From: RGIG7450 sp045648785
GTDB lineage: Bacteria > Bacillota > Clostridia > RUG12999
Length of the DNA: 64,000 nt
Direction of reading: 5' to 3'
NCBI GenBank assembly: GCA_045648785.1
Contig: JAZROP010000003.1
Coordinates: 1-64,000 of the forward strand
Below are positions 23,502 through 32,723 of this stretch, piece after piece (position 1 is the stretch's first letter; each line of letters begins with the position of its first letter). Both the position numbers and the translations under genes were made by a program. The notes below the pieces were generated by a model, which was not told where the DNA came from, made no database searches, and was given only the letters and a program-made list of their open reading frames with translations.

Positions 23502-24761
23502 TTGGAAAACAACACAATACTTTTTAATATTTTTCTGGTTATTCAGATTATTTCGTATGGACTGACCTTTTATTACCTTTTTACAACATTCTTTGCATGG
23601 ATTCCCAAAAAGAAGACAGAGGATGTTTCGGACAAAGAGCACACCTATGCTCTGATTGTTGCGGCGCATAACGAAGAGGTAGTTATTCCGCAGATGGTGA
23701 AGAGCTTAAAACAACTTGACTATAATCCGGATAAATATGAAATTTTTGTTATAGCTGATAACTGTACGGATAATACAGCAGCGGCAGCCCGTGAAGCAGG
23801 CGCACAGGTTTTTGAACGCTTCCATGATACCTTGAGAGGTAAAGGCCATGCTCTTGAATGGATGTTTGAAAAAATCTATGCTATGGACCGTGAGTTTGAT
23901 AATATCTGTATCTTTGATGCGGATAATGTTGTTTCAAAGAACTTCCTTAGAGAAATCAATAAAATTCATAATAAAGGCTACAGAGTTGTTCAGGGTAACA
24001 TTGAAAGTAAAAACCCTTACGACTCATGGATTGCTACAGCTTACAGCATATCATTCTGGATGACAGGGAAAATATTCCAGCAGGCAAGATATAATATAAA
24101 TATGTCATGTCAGCTCAGCGGCACAGGTTTTTCTGTTGCGGTTCCGCTTTTAAAAGAACTTGGCTGGGGAGCAACCTGTCTTACTGAGGATATGGAATTT
24201 ACAGCTAAGCTCATATTAAACAATGAAAAAGTAGGTTGGGCGCATACTGCTTATGTTTATGATGAAAAACCCCTTACACTTGCTCAGTCATGGAAACAGA
24301 GAAAAAGATGGATGCAGGGTCATGCGGATGTTTGTTCAAGATTTGCTGTAAAGCTTTTTGTAAAAGCAATTAAGGACAGAGATATGTCTGCACTCGACTG
24401 TGCGATTTATGTTTTAAACCCTCTGAAAATCCTTGCACTTGGTGTAATTACCGTAACAGGATTTTTTGGCATGGCATTCCCCGAATCTGTTATCAACAGC
24501 TGGTCGCTTTATCACCTGATAGATGCTCCCGCGATTTGGGCAGTACTTTCGGCGTTTACATTGCTTTATACCCCTATTGTTGTTACCTACGAAAGACGGG
24601 AGTTTAACTGGAAACTGTTCTGGAACTACCTGACATATGGCATCTATTCACTTACATGGATTCCAATTACAATCCAAGGACTTATCAATAAAAACAAGAC
24701 CGAATGGTCACACACTGCACATGTCAGAACAATTGACATTGCAGAGGTTGAAAAACAGTAA
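23502..24761 (+). CDS. Membrane family-2 glycosyltransferase
   Basis: I favour TTG 23502 as start because GGAGGAG (23489-23495) sits six bases upstream of it; the ATG at 23487 has only a poorly spaced GAGGT. This gives 419 residues. One N-terminal helix (FLVIQIISYGLTFYYLF) precedes a cytosolic GT-A domain. That domain has ALIVAAHNEE, a DNCTDNT nucleotide loop, FDADN (metal-binding DxD equivalent) near residue 140, LTEDMEF (catalytic TED) near 230 and QRKRW (Q-x-x-RW) near 267. The QxxRW box marks a processive or polymer-forming transferase of the chitin/cellulose/N-acetylglucosaminyl type. Two to three C-terminal helices follow. It has its own promoter and terminator. The product polymer is unknown. 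Confidence 0.85.
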   Translation: MENNTILFNIFLVIQIISYGLTFYYLFTTFFAWIPKKKTEDVSDKEHTYALIVAAHNEEVVIPQMVKSLKQLDYNPDKYEIFVIADNCTDNTAAAAREAGAQVFERFHDTLRGKGHALEWMFEKIYAMDREFDNICIFDADNVVSKNFLREINKIHNKGYRVVQGNIESKNPYDSWIATAYSISFWMTGKIFQQARYNINMSCQLSGTGFSVAVPLLKELGWGATCLTEDMEFTAKLILNNEKVGWAHTAYVYDEKPLTLAQSWKQRKRWMQGHADVCSRFAVKLFVKAIKDRDMSALDCAIYVLNPLKILALGVITVTGFFGMAFPESVINSWSLYHLIDAPAIWAVLSAFTLLYTPIVVTYERREFNWKLFWNYLTYGIYSLTWIPITIQGLINKNKTEWSHTAHVRTIDIAEVEKQ

Positions 24762-24767
24762 AATTTT

Positions 24768-24793
24768 GACGGAGCAAAGCTCCGTCTTTTTTT
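24768..24793 (+). terminator. Terminator after the GT2 gene
   Basis: Perfect arms GACGGAGC and GCTCCGTC with an AAA loop and seven T. Confidence 0.92.
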
Positions 24794-24812
24794 ACAAAAT
24801 TTTAAAAAACTA

Positions 24813-24841
24813 TTGTTAAATTTTCCTGTGTATGATACAAT
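24813..24841 (+). promoter_or_regulatory. Promoter of the acyltransferase gene
   Basis: TTGTTA (24813-24818), 17-base spacer, TACAAT (24836-24841). Confidence 0.5.
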
Positions 24842-24916
24842 AAAAAAGTAAATTTGATAAACTATTTGTTTGGAAAATAAATGCGGATTATACATTTATG
24901 TGAAAAAGGATGACAT

Positions 24917-25939
24917 ATGAAAATGAGTATGATAAATTCAAATAGCCATACGGACAGACATGAGTGGTCTATAAGTTTTTCGCGAATGATAGCAATGATG
25001 TTTATAATTATTTGTCATTTCTTTCAATATTATGGTAATGAACTTGCATTTTGGTTTAATGTGGGAGTGCAGATGTTTTTTTGTATCAGCGGATTTTTAT
25101 ATGGACAAAAGCAGATTAAAAACCCATTGGATTTTATAGTTAAGAATTTTAAGAAGATTCTTGTTCCTTACTTCTGCTTTTTATTGCCGGCGATAATGCT
25201 CTATTTTTTGTTTGCAAGAGGATACATCAGTTTTGCTTCTGCCGTAAGAGCGGTGTTGTGTAGTGGGACCATTGATGGAATTGGACATTTGTGGTTTATA
25301 AGCTATATACTTTTTTGTTATGTTATTACACCGTATCTCTATGCCTTTTGTGATAAACTTAAAGGTTTTAAATGTAAATATGTACTGGTGATCTTCCTCT
25401 TTGTTTTAATGCTTGGACAAGTTCTTTTTATTGTACATGGCTCGTTTTTTGTGTTTAGCAGACTATGTTGCTATATAATTGGATATTTCTTATCATTCCT
25501 GCTAAATCAATATGGGTATGGATTGTTTAAACTACTCTCATATATTTTGAGCAGTGTTTGTTTTGTTGCCAATGCCGTAAGAATTGTATTTAAATACTTA
25601 TTGCAACATTATTTTTGGGGATTTAATTATTTTGAACAATATTCTCATGTATTGCTGGGGATATCGATATTTCTAATTATCTATATTCTCCTCAAAAACA
25701 TTAAAAAAAGCAATCTGCTAATAATATCTGATAAATATTCGTACTACATATATATCGTACATCAATTATTAATTTTAAGTCCGTTTTCTTTAATGGCGAT
25801 TACGCCATACATGTACTTGAATTGGATTTTGGTAGTGTTTGGTATAGTTGTACTTGCAATATTGTTAAAAATTGTTTCGGACAAGGCAGCAAATTTAGTA
25901 ACTGTTATTGAAAAGCTTTTTGAAAGACATCTTGTGTAG
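24917..25939 (+). CDS. Membrane acyltransferase, family 3
   Basis: The 340-residue protein has about ten hydrophobic helices and the Acyl_transf_3 pattern. An early RMIAMMFIIICHF segment carries the catalytic histidine equivalent (near residue 39), an NVGVQMFFCISGFLYG segment follows near 48-63, and GHLWFISYILFCY near 123-135. Such enzymes O-acetylate exported sugars or polymers. ATG 24917 follows AAGGA. Its bases are more AT-rich than the genes around it and codon use leans to A/T endings, which hints at a separate origin. It is a single gene next to the GT2 and may modify that polymer, but this is inference. Confidence 0.8.
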   Translation: MKMSMINSNSHTDRHEWSISFSRMIAMMFIIICHFFQYYGNELAFWFNVGVQMFFCISGFLYGQKQIKNPLDFIVKNFKKILVPYFCFLLPAIMLYFLFARGYISFASAVRAVLCSGTIDGIGHLWFISYILFCYVITPYLYAFCDKLKGFKCKYVLVIFLFVLMLGQVLFIVHGSFFVFSRLCCYIIGYFLSFLLNQYGYGLFKLLSYILSSVCFVANAVRIVFKYLLQHYFWGFNYFEQYSHVLLGISIFLIIYILLKNIKKSNLLIISDKYSYYIYIVHQLLILSPFSLMAITPYMYLNWILVVFGIVVLAILLKIVSDKAANLVTVIEKLFERHLV

Positions 25940-26013
25940 CAAAAAATGTCTAAATAATACGATTTATAAATAATTTTATTATAATATTTATTTTTTAAAA
26001 GGAGGAATTAATT

Positions 26014-26553
26014 ATGGCAAATCTTAAAGGTACAAAAACAGAAGCAAACTTAATGGCGGCTTTCGCAGGGGAGTCACAGGCAACAAATAAATACAGATAT
26101 TATGCTTCCAAGGCGAAAAAAGACGGTTTTGTACAGATAGCAAATATTTTTGAAGAAACAGCAAACAACGAAAAAGAACATGCAAAAATCTGGTTCAAAC
26201 TTCTTCATGATGGTATAGGGTCAACAATGGACAACTTAGCTGATGCTGCTGCAGGTGAAAATTATGAATGGACAGATATGTACGCTACTTTTGCAAAGGA
26301 AGCACGCGAAGAAGGCTTTGAGCATATTGCAACCCTTTTTGAGGGGGTTGCGGCAATTGAAAAAGAACATGAAGAAAGATATCGCAAACTTCTTAAAAAT
26401 ATTGAGGATGAGGTTGTTTTCTCAAAAGATGGGGATGTTATCTGGCACTGCGCTAACTGTGGTCACATTGTAATAGGCAAAAAAGCACCCGAAGTTTGCC
26501 CGGTTTGTGCACATCCTCAGGCATATTTCCAGGTTAAGGCGGAAAATTATTAA
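26014..26553 (+). CDS. rbr: Rubrerythrin
   Basis: The 179-residue diiron peroxidase reduces H2O2 in anaerobes. ATG 26014 follows GGAGGA (26001-26006). The N-terminal four-helix bundle has E-x-x-x-x-x-R-Y ligands in GESQATNKYRYYA, EETANNEKEHAK near 49-60 and AIEKEHEERY near 112-121. The C-terminal rubredoxin-like site is HCANCG near 144-149 and VCPVC near 160-164. The rubrerythrin is standard in length and order. The flavodiiron gene follows 60 bases later, probably forming one oxidative-stress unit. Confidence 0.96.
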   Translation: MANLKGTKTEANLMAAFAGESQATNKYRYYASKAKKDGFVQIANIFEETANNEKEHAKIWFKLLHDGIGSTMDNLADAAAGENYEWTDMYATFAKEAREEGFEHIATLFEGVAAIEKEHEERYRKLLKNIEDEVVFSKDGDVIWHCANCGHIVIGKKAPEVCPVCAHPQAYFQVKAENY

Positions 26554-26613
26554 TGGAATATTCTTCTGTGTGTATGCACAAAATAGTGTAAAAACATAAA
26601 GAGAGGCAAAAAA

Positions 26614-28407
26614 ATGAAAATTACGGATGATATAAAATATGTCGGCGTGAACGACAGAGAAGTGGACCTTTTTGAAGGTCAGTATCCCGTTAAAAACGGC
26701 ATAGCATACAATTCATATGTGATTCTTGACGAAAAAATTGCGGTTATGGATACTGTGGATGTAAGATTTACACATCAGTGGCTTGATAATCTTGAAAATA
26801 TTCTTGGTGACAGAAAACCCGATTATCTGATTGTTCAGCATATGGAGCCGGACCATTCCGCAAACATTGCAAACTTTATGAGGATTTACAGTAATGCCAT
26901 AATAGTTTCTAGCCAGAAATCCTTTGCGATGATGGAAAAATTTTTTGGCACGGCTTTCCCGGAAAGACAACTGGTTATAAACGAAGGGGACTGTCTTGAA
27001 CTTGGCAGACATAAGTTGAGTTTTGTGGCAGCACCCATGGTGCATTGGCCGGAAGTAATGGTTACCTATGACTCAAGCGATAAGGTGCTTTTCTCGGCAG
27101 ACGGATTTGGAAAATTCGGAGCAATAGGTACAGACGAGGCATGGGCGGATGAAGCCCGCCGCTACTTTATCGGAATAGTTGGCAAGTACGGTGCACAGGT
27201 TCAAAATCTTCTGAAAAAAGCAGCAGGACTTGATATAGAAATTATTTGTCCGCTTCACGGACCGGTGCTCACTGAAAATTTAGGATATTATATTAATCTG
27301 TATAACACATGGTCGTCATATCAGGCGGAAACGGACGGGATTATGATAGCTTATACCTCTGTTTACGGCAACACAAAAAAAGCGGTTGAAATGCTCGCGG
27401 AAAAATTTCGCAAAAACGGATGTCCGCAAGTTGTAATTTATGACCTGGCTCGTTGCGATATGACTCAAGCTGTATCTGATGCTTTCAGATACAGCAAGCT
27501 TGTGCTTGCCACAACAACTTATAATGCGGGGATATTCCCGTTCATGAGAACATTTATAACTCATCTGACTGAAAGGAATTATCAGAACAGAACAGTTGCA
27601 CTTATAGAAAACGGTTCCTGGGCACCTCTTGCGGTAAAAATCATGAAAGAAATGATGTCGGATTGTAAAAACATTAATTTTGCAGATACGACAGTGCAAA
27701 TAATGTCTGCTCTTAATCAGGGCAGCAGCGATGCACTAAACTTGCTTGCTGATGAGCTTTGCCGTGATTATATTGCGCAGGACAGTGAAACTGCTGATAA
27801 AAATGACCTTTCTGCACTTTTCAATATTGGTTACGGACTTTATGTTGTAACTTCAAATGACGGCAAAAAGGATAACGGGCTTATTGTAAACACAATCACT
27901 CAGGTTACCAATACACCAAACCGCATAGCTGTGACGATTAATAAGGAAAACTATTCACACCATGTTATAAAGCAAACAGGTAAAATGAATGTAAACTGCC
28001 TGTCGGTAGACGCACCATTTACGGTTTTTGAACAGTTTGGTTTTAAAAGTGGCAGACAGACGGATAAGTTTGAGGGGTTAAAGCCTTTGCGCTCGGATAA
28101 CGGGCTTGCATTTCTGCCAAGATATATCAACTCATTTATGTCGCTTGAGGTTGAGCAGTATATAGACCTTGACACACACGGAATGTTTATTTGCTCCATT
28201 ACAGAAGCGAGGGTCATTTCTTCTGCCGAAACCATGACATATACCTATTATCAGAACAATGTCAAGCCCAAGCCTGAAACGGAAGGCAAGAAGGGGTTTG
28301 TATGTAAAATCTGTGGGTATGTTTATGAGGGGGATGAACTTCCTGACGATTATATCTGTCCGCTGTGCAAGCATGGTGCAGCAGACTTTGAACCGATAGA
28401 AGGATAA
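26614..28407 (+). CDS. Four-domain flavodiiron protein (diiron-flavodoxin-flavin reductase-rubredoxin)
   Basis: The 597-residue protein reduces O2 (or NO) to water (or N2O). Domains in order: a metallo-beta-lactamase-type diiron domain, about 1-245, with HMEPDHS near 80-86 and later MVHWPE and ICPLHGP ligands; a flavodoxin, about 250-390, with the FMN loop TSVYGNTKKA near 252-261; a flavin-reductase-like domain, about 400-550, with YGLYVVTS; and a C-terminal rubredoxin, about 555-597, with CKICGYVYEG and CPLC. The added reductase and rubredoxin modules would let one polypeptide take electrons from NAD(P)H, unlike two-domain FprA proteins that need separate partners. It follows rubrerythrin. 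Confidence 0.93.
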   Translation: MKITDDIKYVGVNDREVDLFEGQYPVKNGIAYNSYVILDEKIAVMDTVDVRFTHQWLDNLENILGDRKPDYLIVQHMEPDHSANIANFMRIYSNAIIVSSQKSFAMMEKFFGTAFPERQLVINEGDCLELGRHKLSFVAAPMVHWPEVMVTYDSSDKVLFSADGFGKFGAIGTDEAWADEARRYFIGIVGKYGAQVQNLLKKAAGLDIEIICPLHGPVLTENLGYYINLYNTWSSYQAETDGIMIAYTSVYGNTKKAVEMLAEKFRKNGCPQVVIYDLARCDMTQAVSDAFRYSKLVLATTTYNAGIFPFMRTFITHLTERNYQNRTVALIENGSWAPLAVKIMKEMMSDCKNINFADTTVQIMSALNQGSSDALNLLADELCRDYIAQDSETADKNDLSALFNIGYGLYVVTSNDGKKDNGLIVNTITQVTNTPNRIAVTINKENYSHHVIKQTGKMNVNCLSVDAPFTVFEQFGFKSGRQTDKFEGLKPLRSDNGLAFLPRYINSFMSLEVEQYIDLDTHGMFICSITEARVISSAETMTYTYYQNNVKPKPETEGKKGFVCKICGYVYEGDELPDDYICPLCKHGAADFEPIEG

Positions 28408-28488
28408 AATGATGCTTTAAAACCGGTTTGTTGGTAAAGATGGTGAAAACAAGAGGGTTCAGGCAAACAAAAATTGTTTAATTTTGTA

Positions 28489-28517
28489 TTGACAAAATGA
28501 AAGTTTAGGGATATAAT
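28489..28517 (+). promoter_or_regulatory. Promoter of yceD-rpmF
   Basis: Consensus TTGACA (28489-28494), 17-base spacer, consensus TATAAT (28512-28517). Confidence 0.85.
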
Positions 28518-28558
28518 GTATCTATATGTCTGCGATCTTTTGCGTGTGGAGGTAAACT

Positions 28559-29059
28559 GTGAAGCTGGAACTTATTGATATTTTCAGTACAAACGGTGCT
28601 GTGGAGAATTTTGAGGGAGATTTGTTTTTTGATGGCGAAAGCCTGATGGACATGTCTGTTTCGTTTGACGGACCGGCACACATAAAAGGCAGGGCGGAGA
28701 ATATCGGCGGACAGGTTGAAATATCGGCACGCGTTACGGCAAAAATCTTGACAAACTGTGCAAGATGTACGAAAGATATTTTCAAAGATGTGGACTTTGA
28801 ATTTACCGAAAGAGTTGCCGGTAAAGGCGCTGAACCGGAGGACGGAGATGATATTATCTTTCTTGATGGTTCGGAGGTTGATGTTTCGCAGCTGGCGCTG
28901 AAAAATTTCATTACGGTATCTCCGATGAAATATCTGTGCAAAGAAGACTGTAAGGGTCTTTGCCCCCATTGCGGTGCTGACAGAAATGAAACTGAATGCG
29001 ACTGCGAGGCGGATATGACAGACCCCAGATTTGATGTACTTAATAATTTGTTCAGGTAA
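28559..29059 (+). CDS. yceD: YceD/DUF177 family protein
   Basis: GTG 28559 is the start, five bases after GGAGGT (28548-28553). The 166-residue protein has the DUF177 metal-binding-type pattern: C-x-R-C (NCARCTK) near residues 65-70 and a C-terminal CKEDCKGLCPHCGADRNE-type cluster near 128-145. YceD proteins are almost always encoded directly before rpmF; in plants and bacteria they have been linked to 23S rRNA accumulation. Here rpmF follows 38 bases later. Confidence 0.93.
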   Translation: MKLELIDIFSTNGAVENFEGDLFFDGESLMDMSVSFDGPAHIKGRAENIGGQVEISARVTAKILTNCARCTKDIFKDVDFEFTERVAGKGAEPEDGDDIIFLDGSEVDVSQLALKNFITVSPMKYLCKEDCKGLCPHCGADRNETECDCEADMTDPRFDVLNNLFR

Positions 29060-29097
29060 ATAATATAGTTTGAATTTTACGAGGAGGTGTCTTAGGT

Positions 29098-29283
29098 ATG
29101 GCAGTACCCAAGAGAAAAACATCAAAAGCAAGAAGAGACAAGAGAAGAGCTAACTGGAAACTCCTGATTCCGGGCATGGTTGAATGTCCTCAGTGTCATG
29201 AGTACAAAATGCCGCACAGAATCTGCAAGGCTTGCGGATACTACAACGGTAAAGAAATTGTTAAAACTGCTGAAGAAGCATAA
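29098..29283 (+). CDS. rpmF: Ribosomal protein L32
   Basis: The 61-residue protein has the L32 start MAVPKRKTSKARRDKRRA and the zinc-type form of the family with CPQCHEYKMPHRICKACGYY near residues 31-50 (four cysteines). ATG 29098 follows GAGGAGGTG (29081-29089). A strong terminator ends the yceD-rpmF transcript. Confidence 0.97.
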   Translation: MAVPKRKTSKARRDKRRANWKLLIPGMVECPQCHEYKMPHRICKACGYYNGKEIVKTAEEA

Positions 29284-29290
29284 ATAACAC

Positions 29291-29319
29291 AGGGGGTTTC
29301 AAAACCCCCTTTTCTTTTT
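29291..29319 (+). terminator. Terminator after rpmF
   Basis: Arms AGGGGGTTT and AAACCCCCT with a 2-base loop, followed by TTTCTTTTT. Confidence 0.9.
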
Positions 29320-29339
29320 GCGTTTTAAGGAGGGATAAC

Positions 29340-30656
29340 ATGAAGTCCTACAATAAAATTATTGGGGTTGACCCGGGCAGTATAGCGGAAGAAGCAGGAA
29401 TTTGTGCCGGTGATACTCTTGTAGCTATAGACGATACCAAGATTACAGATATTCTCCAGTATAAATATCTTTGTGCTGCGGAAGAGCTTGACCTTGAAAT
29501 ATTAAAAGCAAATGGTGACAGGGAAATTATTGAGATTGAAAAGGACGAATATGAGGATTTGGGGATAGAATTTGAATATCCGCTGCTTGGACCTGCCAGA
29601 GCTTGTGCCAATAAATGTGTTTTTTGTTTTATTGACCAGTTGCCTTGCGGTATGAGAAAAACCCTCTATTTTAAAGATGACGACTCAAGACTTTCTTTTT
29701 TGCACGGAAACTATGTCACGCTGACAAATTTGAGTGATGATGATATAGAAAAACTTTGTGCGATGAGAGTAAGTCCTGTGAATATTTCTGTTCATGCGAC
29801 CAACCCTGAGGTGAGGAAATTCATAATGGGCAATAAAAATGCCGGCAATGTGATGGAGCGCATGAAACGCTTTGCAAAGAGTGGCATCGTGATGAATTGT
29901 CAGATTGTTCTTTGTCCGGGGATAAATGACGGTAAAGTGCTTGACGACAGCATAAAAACACTTGGGGAATTATATCCGCATATATATTCCGTTTCCGTTG
30001 TGCCGGTAGGGCTTACCGACCACCGTGACGGGCTTTTTGAGCTGAAACCATTTGATAAAAATTCAGCATCGTCTGTTGTTCGTCAGGTTGAAGCGTGGCA
30101 GAAAAAATTTTATAATGAGCATGGCACGAGAATAATATATCTTGCAGACGAATTTTATCTTAAAGCAGGCATGCCGCTGCCTGATGCAGAGAAGTATGAG
30201 GATTTTCCTCAAATCGAAAATGGAGTGGGTCTTATTTCTTCTATGCAGGAGGAATTTGATTATGCGATAGAAAATGTTCACCCGATGAAAGAAAAAAGGA
30301 CTGTTAGCATCGCGACGGGTGAAGCTGCGTTTGATTTTATTTTGTCGCTGGCTGAGAAACTGGAAAAAGTGGCAGGAGGACTTAAAATAAAAGTCCATAA
30401 GGTAAAAAACATTACCTTTGGTGAAAAGATTACCGTTGTGGGTCTGTTGTGCGGAAGAGATATAGTAAAGGGGCTTGAGGGCAAAGAACTTGGCGAGACT
30501 CTTTATATTCCACGCTCAATGCTGCGTGACGGTGAAAATGTGATGCTTGATGACATGACAACAGACGAGCTTGCAAAGACTCTTAATGTTAAAGTTGATG
30601 TTGTTGATTGCGACGGTGCAGAGCTTGTCAGAAAGTTGACAAAACAGGAAATATAA
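29340..30656 (+). CDS. DUF512 family protein (PDZ + radical-SAM-like)
   Basis: The 438-residue protein begins at ATG 29340 after AAGGAGGG. Residues about 5-60 are a PDZ-like domain (VDPGSIAEEAGICAGDTLVAI). Next comes a C-x-x-x-C-x-x-C cluster, CANKCVFCF near 88-96, followed by DDDSRLSFLHGNYVTLTNL, typical of the radical-SAM-like DUF512 family. The DUF512 region covers the C-terminal half. A 4Fe-4S cluster is expected. The function is unknown; the gene is very often directly upstream of der in Clostridia, as here, which hints at a ribosome- or RNA-related role. Confidence 0.88.
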   Translation: MKSYNKIIGVDPGSIAEEAGICAGDTLVAIDDTKITDILQYKYLCAAEELDLEILKANGDREIIEIEKDEYEDLGIEFEYPLLGPARACANKCVFCFIDQLPCGMRKTLYFKDDDSRLSFLHGNYVTLTNLSDDDIEKLCAMRVSPVNISVHATNPEVRKFIMGNKNAGNVMERMKRFAKSGIVMNCQIVLCPGINDGKVLDDSIKTLGELYPHIYSVSVVPVGLTDHRDGLFELKPFDKNSASSVVRQVEAWQKKFYNEHGTRIIYLADEFYLKAGMPLPDAEKYEDFPQIENGVGLISSMQEEFDYAIENVHPMKEKRTVSIATGEAAFDFILSLAEKLEKVAGGLKIKVHKVKNITFGEKITVVGLLCGRDIVKGLEGKELGETLYIPRSMLRDGENVMLDDMTTDELAKTLNVKVDVVDCDGAELVRKLTKQEI

Positions 30657-30664
30657 GGTATAAT
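30636..30664 (+). promoter_or_regulatory. Consensus promoter for der inside the end of the DUF512 gene
   Basis: TTGACA (30636-30641), 17-base spacer, TATAAT (30659-30664); both boxes are perfect. The -35 box lies within the last codons of DUF512. Confidence 0.75.
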
Positions 30665-30735
30665 GATAAATTGGAATGGGATGTTTTAAAAAGACTAGAC
30701 AATGTGCCGGCAAAAGTCGGCTGAAGGAGTAATAT

Positions 30736-32061
30736 ATGAAGCCTATAGTTGCAATTGTGGGCAGACCGAATGTTGGAAAATCTGCCCTGTTTAACAGGCT
30801 TGTCGGCAAAAAAATATCTATTGTTGAGGATACTCCGGGCGTCACTCGTGACCGTATTTATTCGGATGCTGAATGGCGCGGACGACAGTTTCTAATGATA
30901 GATACAGGGGGAATTGAACCCACCGAAGATGATGAGCTTTTAGTAAATATGCGCCGTCAGGCGCAGGCTGCAATCGAAATTGCGCATGTTACCATTTTTG
31001 TGGTTGACCTTAAAACGGGCGTTACGGCAGCGGATGCAGAAATTGCGTCAATGCTGCAGAAAGCTAAAAAACCGGTTATACTTGCAGTGAACAAAACTGA
31101 TAAAGTAGGCGAGTTGCCACCGGATTTTTATGAGTTTTATAACCTTGGACTTGGTGACCCGGTTGCGGTTTCTGCCCTGCAGAGTCTTGGACTTGGCGAT
31201 TTGCTGGACGAAGTATATAAATATTTCCCTGCTGAGGATGAAGAGGATACGGATGATGACATTATCCGTGTGGCGGTTATCGGCAGACCAAATGCCGGTA
31301 AATCATCGCTTATCAACAGAATTGTAGGGGAAGAAAGAGTTATTGTCAGCAATATTCCGGGGACGACCAGAGATGCGGTTGACACATATGTTGAAAAAGA
31401 TGGGCAGAAATATCTGTTTATTGACACAGCCGGGATACGCCGCAAAAGTAAGGTTGACGAAAAGATTGAAAAATTCAGCGTTCTGCGTGCTTTTGCAGCG
31501 GTTGACAGAGCAGATGTCTGCCTGATGGTGGTGGACGGTAATGAAGGAATAGCGGAACAGGATGCAAAAATTGCCGGCTACGCTCATGAAGAGGGTAAGG
31601 CAAGTATTGTTCTTGTAAATAAATGGGACCTTGTTACAAAGGAAACAGGCACAATGAACGAGTATAAAAAACGCGTTATGGAGCATCTTTCCTTTATGAC
31701 ATATGCACCGATAGAATTTATTTCGGCAAAAACGGGGTCGAGAGTGGACAAGATATATCCCATTATTAACAAAGTAGCGAAGATGCATGCTACCAGAATT
31801 AAAACAGGTGCACTGAATGATATTATAAATGAAGCTACGCTTAAAGTTCAGCCACCGTCGGACAAGGGTAAAAGGCTTAAAATTTATTATGGCACACAGC
31901 CATCAGCAAAGCCGCCCACATTTGTTATCTTTGTTAATAACAAGGATCTGGCACATTTTTCCTATATCAGATACCTTGAAAACCAAATAAGGGATGCCTT
32001 CGGTCTTGAAGGAACTCCGGTGAGATTTATTATTAGAGAGCGTGGAGAAAAGAATAATTAA
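30736..32061 (+). CDS. der: Ribosome biogenesis GTPase Der (EngA)
   Basis: The 441-residue protein has two tandem GTPase domains followed by a KH-like domain, needed for 50S assembly. G1 motifs are GRPNVGKS near residues 8-15 and GRPNAGKS near 183-190; G3 motifs DTGG near 56-59 and DTAG near 230-233; G4 motifs NKTD near 118-121 and NKWD near 296-299. ATG 30736 follows AAGGAG. The length fits the family. plsY follows after 20 bases. Confidence 0.97.
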   Translation: MKPIVAIVGRPNVGKSALFNRLVGKKISIVEDTPGVTRDRIYSDAEWRGRQFLMIDTGGIEPTEDDELLVNMRRQAQAAIEIAHVTIFVVDLKTGVTAADAEIASMLQKAKKPVILAVNKTDKVGELPPDFYEFYNLGLGDPVAVSALQSLGLGDLLDEVYKYFPAEDEEDTDDDIIRVAVIGRPNAGKSSLINRIVGEERVIVSNIPGTTRDAVDTYVEKDGQKYLFIDTAGIRRKSKVDEKIEKFSVLRAFAAVDRADVCLMVVDGNEGIAEQDAKIAGYAHEEGKASIVLVNKWDLVTKETGTMNEYKKRVMEHLSFMTYAPIEFISAKTGSRVDKIYPIINKVAKMHATRIKTGALNDIINEATLKVQPPSDKGKRLKIYYGTQPSAKPPTFVIFVNNKDLAHFSYIRYLENQIRDAFGLEGTPVRFIIRERGEKNN

Positions 32062-32081
32062 TCCATAGCAGGAGGGTTTTT

Positions 32082-32723
32082 ATGAATATAATTATTATTG
32101 TGGCAAGTGCAGTTATTTGTTATTTTTTCGGAAGCATCAGCGCTTCCATTATTGTAGGCAGATTTCTTGGACTTTCGGATATAAGAAAGCATGGCAGTGG
32201 CAATGCGGGAACTACCAACGCGCTGCGTGTTTTGGGGAAAAAAGCAGCAATTTTCACGCTGCTTGGAGATGTTTTAAAAACGGTTATTGCAGTGCTTATT
32301 GCAAAGTTTCTGGCGAAATTTATTGAGGACGGCTACCTTTCTCAATTGTCAGTATATATTTCCTGCTTCTGCACGGCACTTGGTCATAATTACCCCATAT
32401 TCTTTAAATTTAAAGGCGGTAAAGGCGTTCTGACATCAGGGGTTATCATTATTATGATTAGTCCTGTTATAGGTACGGCAACAGTTATTTGTTGCTTGTT
32501 TGTTATGGCAATTACAAAATATGTTTCGCTCGGCTCAATGACGGGCGGTGTGGTTTATCCTTTATGGATAATTCTTTATTATACGACAGACATAACAAAA
32601 ATTGTTTTTTCAGTAGTGTTGGGAGCAATGCTTGTTATAAAACATTCACCCAATATAAAAAGGCTTTTGAGCGGCACAGAAAGCAAGTTTGGAGCCAAAA
32701 AGGAACAGAATAAAAATGACTAA
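32082..32723 (+). CDS. plsY: Acyl-phosphate:glycerol-3-phosphate acyltransferase
   Basis: This 213-residue membrane enzyme starts phospholipid synthesis from acyl-phosphate. The three PlsY motifs are visible: SGNAGTTNALRVLGKK-type motif near 39-54, GHNYPIFFKFKGGKGV near 102-117, and a third stretch around KYVSLGS near 146-152. ATG 32082 follows GGAGGG. The murJ start lies 8 bases before its stop. Confidence 0.95.
   Translation: MNIIIIVASAVICYFFGSISASIIVGRFLGLSDIRKHGSGNAGTTNALRVLGKKAAIFTLLGDVLKTVIAVLIAKFLAKFIEDGYLSQLSVYISCFCTALGHNYPIFFKFKGGKGVLTSGVIIIMISPVIGTATVICCLFVMAITKYVSLGSMTGGVVYPLWIILYYTTDITKIVFSVVLGAMLVIKHSPNIKRLLSGTESKFGAKKEQNKND

Noticed and set aside
28505..29131. 208-codon minus-strand frame opposite yceD
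   Set aside because: It covers the consensus yceD promoter and gene; the composition is rich in Phe and Cys and lacks any motif.
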